The position numbers were made by a program, and so were the translations under genes. Below are positions 12,364-23,645 of a stretch of 64,000 bases of DNA, one piece after another (within the stretch, counting starts at the first letter, position 1; each line of letters starts with the position of its first letter). This stretch comes from Metaphire vulgaris (Eukaryota > Annelida > Clitellata > Crassiclitellata > Megascolecidae), in assembly GCA_018105865.1 (NCBI GenBank), contig CM030845.1:8674890-8738889 (forward strand), read 5' to 3'. The notes under the pieces were generated by a model. It was not told where the DNA came from and did no database searches. It was given only the letters and a program-made list of their open reading frames with translations.

Positions 12364-12782
12364 AGTGGCGCATTAACATTTTAGGCAAGGTACACATATA
12401 TATTCATGATGGCCCACCGGATAAAAATTATATGAATCAATAGTCTACATAGTGTCGATGAAAATGTAATATTTTTTCAAAATCTCGAAAATCTTTCGGA
12501 AAAGTTACAGATTTACAGATTAACAGATCAAGTAGGCTAGTGTGGAAAAGTGGTGATGACCTCTTTTTTACTTGTCAAGCTTTTTAGGACGATGCGTGCC
12601 AGATCTTTTCAATTTTATAAAACGAAAGCGTATATTCCGGAAGTAGAGTTATTTCAAGAAATAAATCGCTAAAAAGTCATTAAAATATTGTTAATAGAAA
12701 AGATGGGCCCATAAATTTTAATTTTGCACGTGGGCCCTGTACCGATGTACCATTTGTACCATGACAAATCCGCCGCCGCTAC
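12364..12782. mobile_element. Probable hAT-like element with degenerate ends
   Basis: Begins CAGTGGCGCATTAAC and ends CCGCCGCTA. The flanks CTGCCTAG and CTACCTAG resemble a diverged target duplication. It contains the T-tract motif GATGACCTCTTTTTTACTTGTCA at about 12,553-12,576. Confidence 0.5.
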
Positions 12783-14642
12783 CTAGGAGTTGTATCACCG
12801 ACGGTTCGACGCTATAAACGCACAGGCGTTAGACGATCGTTGAGTTTAGTGATATGCGCTCGAAAAATATTTTCGCGTCAGTGGTTACTATGGCTGGTAG
12901 TGTCTTCTAAATTCGATTAGCCTATATAGTTCCTTGCGCACCCCCGAGTATTCGAATATTCGGTATTTGCTGTTCGTCAACCAATCGAACAGGCCTAAAT
13001 ATTTTGATCGAAGACACTAGCGACCTCTATTAGAGATGGTCTGGTGATTCCATTTTCAACGACATCATTCTGCCAAAAGAAAGGCTTAATTCGAGATGTT
13101 ACCTCATCATCAACTACTGAAGAAAAGAAAAACGACGACGACGGTGACGATGACGACGATGGTGGTGATGATGATGATGATATTATTCTGTCGCGAATTT
13201 CTATATTTCGTTTGTGGATTCAGTCGCTTTCTGTCGCTATTCGCCGAGGTGAGGTGGGGTGAAGTGGGGGGAGGGTTCTGACCCTTCTGACCCTCTCCTC
13301 GCGTGAAAATTATCGACCGATTACCGTCAGTATGAGCAGACGGATAGCTATTCCGCAATTCTGCGCTTTTCTCTTCCGCAATATTCGATTAGCGTCGCCA
13401 GATCAACAGCGGAGACCGTTGTCTGTCCGTTCGACGACACCAGTTGGTGTCAATGCCCTACGACTGATGCATCGTTTGTATTTAGCCGTCCGCCATTTCT
13501 CTTCTGCAGCATCCAATTAGCGACGAATGCCTTTGGGGAGGCGAGGGGCTGGGGAGGGGGGGATCGAACGGTTTTCCGGAACCCGACAGATGAAAAAATT
13601 GAGCGCGGGTGGGAGTAAGATCGCTCGCACGCAGTCCCCATTTCGTCGCCTGTTGTATACCGCAGTGCAGCTTTTTGGCGAAGTAGTAGGCCTAATATCG
13701 AATTAGCGCGCGCAAGAAGTTTAATTATTGATAGAACTAAATGCACATTGGCCGAGTAGAGATGCAAGAGGCAAAAGGGAAATTAGATTAATTAATTATC
13801 AGCAATTTTAACAGTGGCGGTGTCGGGATTTTGAAATATGCTAGGTTTTTAAAATCCGGCCTTGCTAAACAAAAAGAATCCTTGTATAATATTTCTAAGG
13901 TCATGTCGTGATTTCTGGAAGTGGCTCGCCCCAGTCACTGACCATTTAACTGAATCTTCAAAGCAAGTCGTAGATTTGCAATGACTATCGCAAAGAAAAG
14001 TAAAACACTGAAATCAGTGATAATCTGGCAAAAAGGCATTTAATGAGTTTTTGGCAAATATCTGTTAAACTATGCGGTAAAAGTAATTCTGTCGTTGAGA
14101 GATGGCAAAGGGTCAAATGGTTCATCAGTAATCGATTGGTCATATGGGTCATGACCAGGGCGCGATTTGTAGAAGGAAGGGGGATTCCCCCCCCCCCACT
14201 GCCCAACTGCATCCCCTACTGCTACATCCCCCGCCACTACATCCCCCCACTGCTACACTTCCCCAACAACTACATCCCCCAAGCTCGACAAATTCCCCCT
14301 CCCACTGCTCCAGGTCGCAAATCGCACCCTGGTCATGAACCTCATGGGTCATAGGGTCAAGGGTTCAATGGGTCATTCTGAGTGACCTACTGCGTTCTCT
14401 GCTACGTTCTCTGTCATTTATACAGAACAGGATTATCAACCCCACTCACAATTGTTGTGCTAATTTGATCCCATCCGTTTGTAAACCGGATTAAATTCTG
14501 CAAAGCGGCAAATTATCGAATCAGCCAGCCATAGTCTACAACACATGCTCTGGCCGTTGATTAGAACTATGTTTAAAAAGGATAAAGACGCAATTCTGTA
14601 TATGTGCAGGTCGATGTCTTTACTTTCACGTCACAGCAGCTT
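12783..14642. other. Intergenic, simple repeats, no gene seen
   Basis: Contains a GAC/GAT-rich tract at 13,125-13,185, a diverged pair of segments around 13,350-13,400 and 13,485-13,530, and a cytosine-rich stretch at 14,185-14,300 with repeated CTGCTACAYCCCC. The short reading frames here lack any recognisable domain. Confidence 0.45.
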
Positions 14643-14650
14643 GCTGACTT

Positions 14651-14994
14651 CAGTGGCATAGCCAGGCTTTCTCTAAGGAGTGGTGAGGGGTGGGGTGGGG
14701 TGGTGGTGGTTGTGGGGGGGGGTTATGGTATGGTTCCCATGATTTACCCAACTTCGGAAAATTCTGACAAGCAAAAAAGATGTTATGATCATGATTTCCA
14801 TGATTCGCAGATTCACAATACGGAAAAATCAAAAAAATGTCAACTATTATTTTGAACAATTTAAGTGAATTCTTATTTAGTTATGTGAGCGCGTAGAACT
14901 ATATTGATGCGCAATATAAAAAAATTGGTCGAACAGCCAAGGGTTGAAAGTTACCCCCCTCCCCCCCTAAACCCACCCCTTGGCTACGCCACTG
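14651..14994. mobile_element. Non-autonomous hAT-like element, CAGTGGCATAGCC family
   Basis: 344 bp with inverted ends CAGTGGCATAGCCAGG and TTGGCTACGCCACTG, flanked by GCTGACTT and ACTGACTT, which match at 7 of 8 positions. A TCTGACAAGCAAAAAAGAT motif lies at 14,765-14,783. Confidence 0.75.
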
Positions 14995-15247
14995 ACTGAC
15001 TTGTCAACAAACAGACGCGATTGACACGCAACGCTTCGTGCAAATGTTCACAGAGCGTTGATAATTAATTAGGCCTCTATAAAATAATCAGCGATGCTGC
15101 GACAAGAGAAAAGATCTATAACGCACCAAACAATGTACACGAATTGAGGTTATTTATAGTCTTATATAACTATCAACTCATATATCTGTTTTTCTTGACC
15201 TCGTTAGTTTTAGCCTTTAGGGGCATATCACAGGATATATCTGTAGC

Positions 15248-15417
15248 CAGTGTTTTATACAGGCCTGTTAGGGGAATTCCCTCCCTCTCCCCCTTCCCCC
15301 AAAAAACCTTGAAGTTTCCTCCCAAAATTTTGGCACTGACACAAAGTTTTGCATTGAACTTCCCCTCCAGTAAAGTCAATTCCCCCCTCAAAGACCTGGA
15401 GTCTGGATAAAACACTG
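15248..15417. mobile_element. Non-autonomous element, CAGTGTTTTAT family, perfect TSD
   Basis: 170 bp running from CAGTGTTTTATAC to GGATAAAACACTG, with TCTGTAGC on both sides. The interior is C- and T-rich with AAATTTTGGCACTGAC. It belongs to the group of elements at 19,145 and 19,851. Confidence 0.85.
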
Positions 15418-15683
15418 TCTGTAGCTATATATTTCTCTGTCATATACCAAACGAAACGAATTGGCGAAACAAACAATTATAGGCCCCTATAATCTGCTTT
15501 CAGCACGTTCTGTTCTGCATAACTGTTTTTCGCTATAAATTTTTAAAAACTATGAGCTGACCAGGTTGTATTGTGAGAATAAGACAAGCTAACTATATAC
15601 TGCGCATTTTTAGTATGAAATTATTATAATATATAAAATTAAACCATAACGCTATAGACGTGCAACAAAATTCACGATGAAAT

Positions 15684-15702
15684 CAGGGCGTAGCGACGGG
15701 TG

Positions 15703-15753
<51 letters not shown>

Positions 15754-15907
15754 TAAAAAAGATGCTCGCTTCGCTCATGATATACTCCCACAAAAAGTCA
15801 GACTACCCTAAAATTTTTAATGTGTTTTTTAAGATTTTCAAAGTTTTTAAAAAAGATTTATACCCCAAATCATATTCTCCCCCAATCAAATTCCTGGCTA
15901 CGCCCTG
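15684..15907. mobile_element. Non-autonomous element CAGGGCGTAGC with internal (TA)n
   Basis: Runs from CAGGGCGTAGCGACG to GGCTACGCCCTG, flanked by GATGAAAT and GATAAAAT (7 of 8 match). A (TA)n tract of about 48 bp lies at 15,704-15,752, followed by AAAAAAGATGCTCGCTTCGC, a motif also seen in reverse beside the AAT repeat near 52,225. Confidence 0.7.
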
Positions 15908-15915
15908 GATAAAAT

Positions 15916-16580
15916 CTTGTGTTTAATAAGCTGTCTTAGAAACCGTGAAGACGAAAAGAAAGCAGAGAGAAACAGAGATGCGAAAATAGTCGAAAGATGC
16001 TGCTGCTGCTGATGTTAATCAACAATTTATTTGGCACCATTTACAAACTAAATTCAGTATAGAGAGCGACATACAGTATCAGCGAAAGGACAGTGCGCAA
16101 AACGTTCTATTCTACTCTATTACACAGTCTATTAATATTATGGTCGGACGATAGCATAGACAAGGTTTTACGTTACCTTCAGTGGCAATCGTCAAAAAAC
16201 CAGATACAAACTTCTTATTCTGTGTTCGTCGGTTCTATGCCATCGATTGAAAAAAATTGCTAAACGAGAAAGCGTCTAAACAATAATTAACAATGCATCT
16301 GTCGCCGTCGTTTTCTACGACAGAAAATCACTTTCTAACTATTTCCAAATGGCAGTAGAAATAAAAAACCATATTGACGGACGACTTATGTTACACCTAC
16401 TGCTGTATTTCGTCGTTGAATCGTATTCCAATGCACGACGGCTCAACAGAGGCGGTTAGAATGCCAGGCACAGAGACACGCGCCTCGGAATATCATCTAC
16501 AATTCTACATCCTTGAACCGACGTGCCCGGCGCATCAAGTGACAGTGTTGTTAGCCTCCTTACAAGGCTTCGCTTCACGG

Positions 16581-16582
<2 letters not shown>
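15916..16582. other. Intergenic, nothing recognised
   Basis: AT-rich sequence with no exon, terminal repeat or RNA gene that I can support. Confidence 0.4.
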
Positions 16583-16672
<90 letters not shown>

Positions 16673-17115
16673 TCTCTCTGTGTACCCATCTCACTGTCTC
16701 TGTGTGTGTCTCTCTGTGTGTGTCTCTCTGTGTGTCTCTCTGTGTGTCTCTCTGTCTGTCTTTCTGTCTGTCTCTCTGTCTGTCTCTCTGTCTACCTCTC
16801 TGCCTGTCTCTCTGCCTGTCTGTCTGTCTCTCTGCCTGCCTCTCTGCCTGTCTGCCTGTTTCTTTCTCTTTCTGTCTCTTTGCTTGTCTCTCTGCCTGTC
16901 TGTCTCTCTGCCTGTCTCTTTCTCTTTCTCTGCCTCTATCTCTCTTTCTGTCTCTTTGGTTGTCTCTCTGCCTGCCTGTCTCTCTGCCTGTCTCTTTCTC
17001 TTTCTCTGCCTCTATATATCTCTCTTTCTGTCTCTTTGCTTGTCTCTCTGCCTGTCTCTTTCTCTTTCTCTGCCTCTGCCTCTGTATCTGTATCTGTCTC
17101 CGTCGCTTTCTCTGT
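16583..17115. repeat. ~530-bp compound (CT)/(CTGT) microsatellite
   Basis: Starts as pure (TC)n and grades into TCTGTCTG, CTCTGCCTG and CTTTCTCTTT variants with about 40-bp higher-order repeats. It directly precedes an inverted LINE 3' end. The 176-251-residue frames over it are low-complexity artefacts. Confidence 0.9.
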
Positions 17116-17135
17116 CTTTGTTGCGGTGACCTCTG

Positions 17136-17256
17136 CGTCATGTCTTATCTGTCAGCTTGTGCTCAATTGCGTCACGGAAACTACGCTAATCCCATTAGTG
17201 AACTCAATCGTGTGTTTCGGTTTGCGTCGTGACTGAAAATCCTGTTCGAGATGAAA
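17136..17256 (-). mobile_element. RTE-like LINE 3' end, inverted copy
   Basis: The reverse complement of this segment matches 17,645-17,757 at most positions over about 110 bp, including GTGACGCAATTGAGC and GTTTGCGTCGTGACTGAAAA read on opposite strands. With that copy it forms an inverted repeat with a spacer of roughly 390 bp. Confidence 0.7.
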
Positions 17257-17399
17257 CTGATTTTGCAATTATTCGACGCCGCCTATACACGTAAACCCCA
17301 AAAGCGTCAAAAGATTTTATATAATATTAAATATAGTGATCTCTTTATTATAGGCTCCTACTCGTAAAAATTCTACATTATGTATATCCAGCATTATTT

Positions 17400-17831
17400 C
17401 TATCTAAAAGTTGTAGATGTAGAAATAAAATCTATGCTAAATCCAGATTTACAGACGGACATCCTGCAGAATTTTCGAAGTAATTCTTTCGAAAGAGGTA
17501 GAATTACAGGAGACATATTTTGCTGACAAAATATGACATTTGACAAAGGTAATAACATAAAAACTGGACTGACATCGATAATTATGGAAAAATGAAAAGA
17601 ACAGCTGAAGACCAAGATAAATGGCGACAAATTGCGACTGCCAACCTTTCATCTCGAACATGATTTTCAGTCACGACGCAAACCGAGACACAAGATTAAG
17701 TTCACTACTGGGATTAGCGTAGTTTCCGTGACGCAATTGAGCACCAGCTGACAGATAGATGATGATGATGATCTTTGATGATGATGACGATGATGATAAT
17801 GATGATGATGATGATGAAGATGATGATGATT
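17400..17831 (+). mobile_element. RTE-like LINE 3' end with (GAT)n tail
   Basis: Near 17,570-17,640 the plus strand reads through a degenerate C-terminal peptide resembling WTDIDNYGKMKRTAEDQDKW, typical of RTE/BovB-type LINE ends. A short 3' UTR follows, then a GAT-rich microsatellite at 17,757-17,831, the kind of tail RTE elements use. Confidence 0.65.
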
Positions 17832-19136
17832 CAGCCCCTCGAGCGTTACGTATTTTATGGACGGCCCCAAGAGCATCAAAACGAACCATCGATTGCGTCA
17901 CAGCAGCGTGACATACCGTACGTTAGAGATGCAGACAGCGTTCGAAGCTAATAATGCTGCGTCCCCCGTTCAAGCCCTCCTGTTCGAATCAATGTCGCTT
18001 CGCAGGTTACGACAAACGGCATGCGTTGTTCTTGCAGTGAACTGCCGCCATCCGCTTCTTCTATGCAGGTCAGAATAAATGCAAAATATGTGTTGATTCA
18101 CTTGAATTTCTAAAGTCTACCTCTAAACAAAACCTGCCTCGGACAAAGTTAAAGTTAGCAACCCAGAAGGGAGAAGCAAGAAGGAAGGACAAAGAGGAAG
18201 GAAGAAAAACGAACGAAAGAAAGAAAGAAAGAAAGAAAGAAAGAAGAAAGAAAGACAAGCAGACAGACAGTCAGAGACAGAGAGACAGAAAGACAGGGAG
18301 GCAGAGGAGGCGGGAGATAGAACGTACTAAATTGAAAGAAACGTGACTAGAAGGAATGTGGCTCCATCTTCGTCCTTGTATTCAGTCTCTCCAACAGTTT
18401 ATGATCCACTTTGTCTCAAGGGAAAGAAGCACACACACACACGCACACACACACACACGCGTAGTCGTCAAGTGCTCTTGCAATTCCGACTTTGATGCAA
18501 CCGACAAAAAAAGATGAAGTAGGCAATGGGCAGATTTAGGCCGTTGCTATAGTTATTTCAGTGTCGATCGTAAGTATCCAAAAGATAAGATCGTTTTTCA
18601 AAAGAATGCCAAGAGCTAATGTTGCAAATTAATGCTTTTATGTAATGTCCTTTGAACCTCCACATTACCAGACAGATTGAAAGCGAAAAAAATAACATAA
18701 GCCTATAGAAATGTTAACGCCCTCTCGCATAAGAATAATAAGCAGCTACCATGCAGCTGTATTACTTCAAAAGCGCTATATAAATTTACGAGATTTTACT
18801 TACTTACTCTCTAACTTTAAGATACGGTACATGTGAATATAAGTAGGCTGAGGCCAAGGTTACTTTAGGCACGCCGGATCTTCATATATATTCAAATGCT
18901 GTAACATGACCCTATTAAGGTATATCTGCAATGAAATGCGTTAGCGCCCTGCGATATTTTGAAACTTTTTGTGATGACAGTTGAAAACTGTCATGTCCAA
19001 CATTTTACGGGGTTCACGGCCCCTAGTAGGCCCAGAACACTCCCAATCGGAGTCCTCATTGTCTAATTCGTCTCCAGCAGCAGGCCCTACTGAAAGAAGT
19101 CTTTGGTAACGCCTTGCGAAAGGCAGAAAGAGTGAA
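17832..19136. other. Intergenic: GAAA, CA tracts and LINE 3' tail
   Basis: Contains a GCGTTACGTATTTTATGGAC segment at about 17,841-17,860 (related to 25,629-25,759), (GAAA)n at 18,214-18,257, (CA)n at 18,430-18,461, and a LINE 3'-tail-like stretch at 18,725-18,812 ending GCGCTATATAAATTTACGAG and TTTTACTTACTTACT. No gene was seen. Confidence 0.5.
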
Positions 19137-19144
19137 GCCTGCCC

Positions 19145-19319
19145 CAGGGTTTAATCTAGGCCGTTTCCGGGGGGGGGGCAAATTGCCCTTTTCCCTCTCG
19201 GAAATTTCAAATTCCGCCCAGGAAATTTTGGTATACTACATCAACTAACAGCGGTCCCCAGCTAATTTCCCCCCGGCTTTGTCAGTTCCCCCGGAGTCCG
19301 GAGTCTAGATTAAACACTG
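19145..19319. mobile_element. Non-autonomous element, TTTAATCTAG family, perfect TSD
   Basis: Starts CAGGGTTTAATCTAGG and ends CTAGATTAAACACTG. GCCTGCCC flanks both sides (19,137-19,144 and 19,320-19,327). The interior is close to the 19,851 copy: CCCGGAAATTTCAAATTCC, AAATTTTGGTATACTACATC. Confidence 0.9.
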
Positions 19320-19439
19320 GCCTGCCCATGATTGTAGACGCCACTGACACACATTTATTATTGTAAGGCGTGCTCTCCGACAAAATAGAATACTCGGTTA
19401 TCGGCCGGGTGTCAAGCGATAGCGGGATTTCTGTGATCG

Positions 19440-19800
19440 ATAAACTAACTGATGCCAAGAGTTCCTGGACAGATAAAAGAACCAACAAAGAAGTTTTACA
19501 GATGATTGGAAGAGGAACAAACACTGATGGCTACCATCAAGCTAAGAGCCAAAGACAGATGACATTTTTGGGCACTTGATGAGGACAGATGGACTCGAGA
19601 ACTTGGCAGTTACAGGCATGGTGGAGGGTGAAAGATCAAGAGGAAAACAAAGATCAAATTACACACCTATGGGCTGGGATAGATACAAAATATCGAACTC
19701 CTGAGGAATACCAGAGATCGTGAAAAGTTGAAGCACGTGGCCGCCGACGCAGCAATGCATGGCACCTGAAGAGAAGAAGAAGAAGAACGAGAAGAAGAAG
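19440..19800 (+). mobile_element. LINE C-terminal fragment with frameshifts
   Basis: Reading across frames gives MTFLGHLMR, LENLAVTGMVEG and RSRGKQRSNYTPMGWDRY, the same C-terminal module as the 9.2 kb LINE but another lineage. Frameshifts show that it is dead. It is followed by (GAA)n at 19,782-19,842. Confidence 0.7.
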
Positions 19801-19850
19801 AAGAAGAAGAAGAAGAAGAAGAAGAAGAAGAAGAAGAAGAAACTAAGGAG

Positions 19851-20038
19851 CAGGATTTAATCTAGGCCGTTTTCGGGGGGATTGCCCTTTATCCCCCGGA
19901 AATTTCAAATTCCTCCCGGAAATTTTGGCATACTACATCGACTAACAGCAGCCCCTAGTTGACTTCCCCCAGGATTTTTTCAGTTTCCCCCGGCTTTGTC
20001 AGTCCCCCCCGGAGTCCAGGAATCTAGATTAAACACTG
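19851..20038. mobile_element. Non-autonomous element, TTTAATCTAG family, perfect TSD
   Basis: Runs from CAGGATTTAATCTAGG to CTAGATTAAACACTG with CTAAGGAG on both sides (19,843-19,850 and 20,039-20,046). It inserted at the edge of the GAA tract that follows the LINE fragment. Confidence 0.9.
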
Positions 20039-20046
20039 CTAAGGAG

Positions 20047-21058
20047 AAGCTAAATAAAGTAGGCCTATTAGGCCTATGATCCTGCAAGCTTCGTCAACGA
20101 AGATATATAAGTAGGCTACACCTGCCTAGCGAAATGATCAACTTGACTAAATAAAATGCGTCTTCGAATCGACTGGATAGGCAGACGGCGTTCGTTGTGT
20201 GTTGTCCTTTAACTTTAGCAGACGACGCAGTTGCCCGCTTCTCTACTTGACGACGCTGACCTATAGTCCTATACTTGAAGAACGTCAAAGTTAATGGAAA
20301 TTTTCGTCGACAGGTGGAATCACTGCTCTGTTGCGGTTGCCATGACATTTTCTCAAGACTGCAATCTTATGGTTAATCGAGTTCTTAGAGGTTGAAATTG
20401 AAAACATCCTTACGTTGCGTTCCAATGTGATCTTTCCATGGCAGCTCTCTGCTGTGAAAGGTCGACGAGAGAGGACTTTGGTCTTTTTTTAATTATCTTA
20501 CTGACGCCAAAACTGCACCGGTTCATTTATATGCTATTTTGGCATGACATACTGTAGAAGGTCAGTGAGAAACGAGGTAGATTGATCACCCTAATTATTG
20601 CAGTCTAATGCGAATCTGATTTCTGCTAATTCAGGGTCTGGCTGAGATAGATTTAGTGCAACGCGAGCAACGTTTTAAATCCACACTGGATCCCTGCACA
20701 CCTATAGTAGTTTCTCTCAATCACGTTTTGGCATAGGTCTACTTAGTACTTTTCTGCCCTACCCTGTGTGTCCATTACCAACAGGCAGGGCATTTTTTAA
20801 ATGCGCAGTGAAACACAAAATGTGTAGTGATAAATTGAAAATGTGCAGTGTTAAAACGACAAATTTTTGCGCTTTGTGCAGTGGTACATTTTCCGGACGA
20901 CCTTTCTTGACTGTTTTTTACGCGGATGACCACAAATTCTCTGAGTTTAGTGCAGCGATAAATTTTCCTTAATTAATAAGCAGGGGTGGGTGCCACCAAA
21001 ACGCAACCCAGACATTTTGTTCGGTTAATTTCTCATTGTGGCGAAAAGCCGAGCAGTT
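20047..21058. other. Intergenic, nothing recognised
   Basis: No exon structure or terminal repeats that I can support. A short run with repeated AATGTGCAGTG-like words lies at 20,800-20,890. Confidence 0.4.
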
Positions 21059-21066
21059 ACAAAGGC

Positions 21067-21257
21067 CAGTGGCGGCTCTAGGATTTGGCAAGTGGGGGAG
21101 GCGTTGGGGGGGCAACTTATAATCATGGGGGGCCAACCATTTGTTGTTTAATGTATGTAGCATTAAGTATAGGGTCCCAACTGGGGGGCCACTGGGGGGC
21201 CAGGCTCTCAATAGGGGGGCACGGGCCCCCCTGGCCCCCCCGGTGGAGCCGCCACTG
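21067..21257. mobile_element. Non-autonomous hAT-like element, CAGTGGCGGCTC family
   Basis: 191 bp with the same ends and interior as the 10,975 copy. The flanking 8-bp duplications ACAAAGGC (21,059-21,066 and 21,258-21,265) are identical. Confidence 0.9.
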
Positions 21258-21676
21258 ACAAAGGCACGAACAAAATTAAATTAAATTAATCGACTGTTAT
21301 CGTTTCTTCCCTCGAAAGAAATTTTAAAACATTCGTCAATTCGTAAGCAAGAGGATTGGCAATGCAAAATGGAGGATGGAGCACAAAATGCTCCCAAATT
21401 TAATTTTGTACGTGCTTTTGATAAGTGCATGCGACTGTCTTGTCAGTTTATTTATTATAGCGGCGCTTCTGACAGCTAGCCTCTACATCCAGGCCCCGTC
21501 AGCTTCACAACCTATTACCATTAAGATTAGCGAGCAAATGTGAAACTTCAAGTCCGCTCCGGCGAACATGTGACGGGCCTGGAAATTAATTAGATGCATA
21601 GACCTATAGTCCTATAAGCTCATATATAAAAAATTATATATATATATATATTATATTGTATATAGGCCTACTGTAG

Positions 21677-21679
<3 letters not shown>

Positions 21680-21766
<87 letters not shown>
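21680..21766. repeat. (TA)n microsatellite, ~87 bp
   Basis: An uninterrupted TA tract, with a shorter TA run just upstream (21,639-21,660) separated by TATAGGCCTACTGTAGCC. Confidence 0.95.
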
Positions 21767-21767
<1 letters not shown>

Positions 21768-23371
21768 CCGTCCCCCCTTACAGCTATCTGATTCTTTTTA
21801 AAATGTTGGCAAAACCATGATAGACCTACAGTGTATCTTTGAAAATGAAAAAGCGGACTTGAAGTTTCAAATTTGCTCGCTAATCTTAATCGTACAGTCA
21901 TTTCAATTTTTAACGATCGATGTCTAATTGTCTAGTTGTGCTTTTTTTCTTGACTTGTATTAAACAGGATGTTGAGAAATAAACTTAGGCCCTATTTGAT
22001 TTAAATCTAGCGTAAAGGCTAATGGTGCTTTAGTTCAGAAAGATATCAGAGGCTTCTGTGTCTTCACAGACCACAGGTTGTCACCTGGTTGTCCGGCCGG
22101 ATATCCTGGATTTGACATGGATCTTGATTCTTGAATTTGATTTGGTGTGCCATCGGCTGATGCTCCTGTGCATTATGAAGTGGCGCCGTAGAAGTATAAA
22201 TAATGGTCGGCACAACTGGTCGAATACAAAAGCCGTTGCTGTTGCAGGCTTCGACTGAGTATCCCATGAAATCCTAATAATCCTTTGATGAAATTTCCCC
22301 TTAGATGATTTATTTGCGGCAGGAGCAATTGTCTTGAGTTTCGACTCTGAGCGAGGAAAGACATGGAAAAGACTACAGGATATTAACAATTATAGGCCTA
22401 TAATCATCGGCATATATAGACGTCGATGAGTTGCGGACTATAATCTAGCAACTAAGGTTATTAAGCAAAGTAATATCTGGCGTAAGTAATCACATATAAT
22501 TAACTATAGAGTGTGGGAAAATACAGCAGCGTACAGTAGTTATTTCAGAACTGTCGATCGCCTTACGTTAAATATCTTCCGCAAATCATCGGCAAGTTTC
22601 CATCATGACGAGACTTAGTAATAAATTCAGAGTTTTGCCGTCTATCCAGTGACAGGGTTTTAAACGAAAACATTAGGCTTCGGTTTCACTCATCTAAAAC
22701 AGCACAGACACCCTACCGTTAATAGGATATTTCGGGATAATTTCGATACTTCTGGCTGTCGGCGCTCCGTGGTTAACATTTCATCACGTCATTCTAGAGT
22801 GGGTCCCCTACCTATAGGCTATAATAGATCTGCTCCTATGTACGATGAGTTTTGCCGGTGAAACAGTGTTTGATGCTCGCTGTTCTACTAAACACACGAA
22901 GCATTTCTCATAGGCCTATAAGCCTATACGGCAGTAAATATCCGAATCATACGATATCGGATAACCAAGAGTCCGTTCTGGGTCTACGCACTTAGCAATG
23001 TCGGTGGTCCCTATTTCCGTGGCTTTATTACCTGATATACAATGACAGATTTGCCACTTTGACTAGAAACGTTTGCATAGAACAGTGGTCTCGTATACCG
23101 AGAATCCGCAAACGGCGGGCAGAAGAGTAAAGAGTAGGTCTCTGAAGAATGAACATTCAAGCAGGATGCAGTCTGTGCTTCTGCTATAGTTTATAGAGAG
23201 GTGATTAGCAGTCACAGCGTAGAAAGGCGAATGTGAAAGACACGTTAAGACGGTTAAGTCTAGGCTTCTAGGGTTGAGAGCTCGGAAATTTCCTGTGGAA
23301 TTTTCCCGGAAATTCCGGTAATACAACAGTACTTTTCTCGAAAATTTCCGTAAATCTAGAGAATTAATAGA
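21767..23371. other. Intergenic, nothing recognised
   Basis: AT-rich, with several TAGGCCTA palindromes. Reading frames at 22,058-22,389 overlap in several frames and lack recognisable domains, so I do not call them genes. Confidence 0.4.
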
Positions 23372-23645
23372 CAGGGGCGTCCTTACATGTAAAAATTATG
23401 GCACAGTGCCCGGGGCCCCGCGCATCTTAGGGGCCCCGCGCCGCGCGCAAACTACTTTTTTAAACGTAGGATTAATCCTTTTTTCCTTGTCAACATTCAA
23501 AAACGTCGGAGATGACCCTTTTTTGCTCGTCAACATTCAAAAACGTCGGAGATGACCTTTTTTGCTTGTCAATATTGATCTTCACGTCTAGGGCCCCGCA
23601 GGCCGCCAGGTGCCCGGGGCCCCGCATTGGTTAAAGACGCCCCTG
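23372..23645. mobile_element. Non-autonomous hAT-like element, CAGGGGCGTC family
   Basis: Ends are CAGGGGCGTC and GACGCCCCTG; the flanks are TTAATAGA on both sides (23,364-23,371 and 23,646-23,653). GGGGCCCCGCG blocks lie near each end. The middle has three tandem copies of a T-tract motif, TTTTTTGCTTGTCAA-like, with AAAAACGTCGGAGATGACC between them. Confidence 0.85.

Noticed and set aside
14043..14354. Proline-rich frames near 14.2 kb
   Set aside because: They come from a C-rich degenerate tandem repeat, with overlapping frames on both strands.
16583..17115. CRISPR-like or regulatory array
   Set aside because: Simple dinucleotide/tetranucleotide repeat in a eukaryotic genome, with no spacer structure.
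16374..17236. Ser/Leu- and Arg/Gln-rich frames of up to 251 residues
   Set aside because: They are translations of the CT/CTGT microsatellite on both strands.
17857..18078. 73-residue plus-strand frame
   Set aside because: Begins inside a dispersed TTATGGACG repeat and shows no recognisable protein similarity.
22058..22389. Short frames on both strands near 22.1 kb
   Set aside because: Several frames overlap one another, with no domain, splice signals or codon pattern to favour any.
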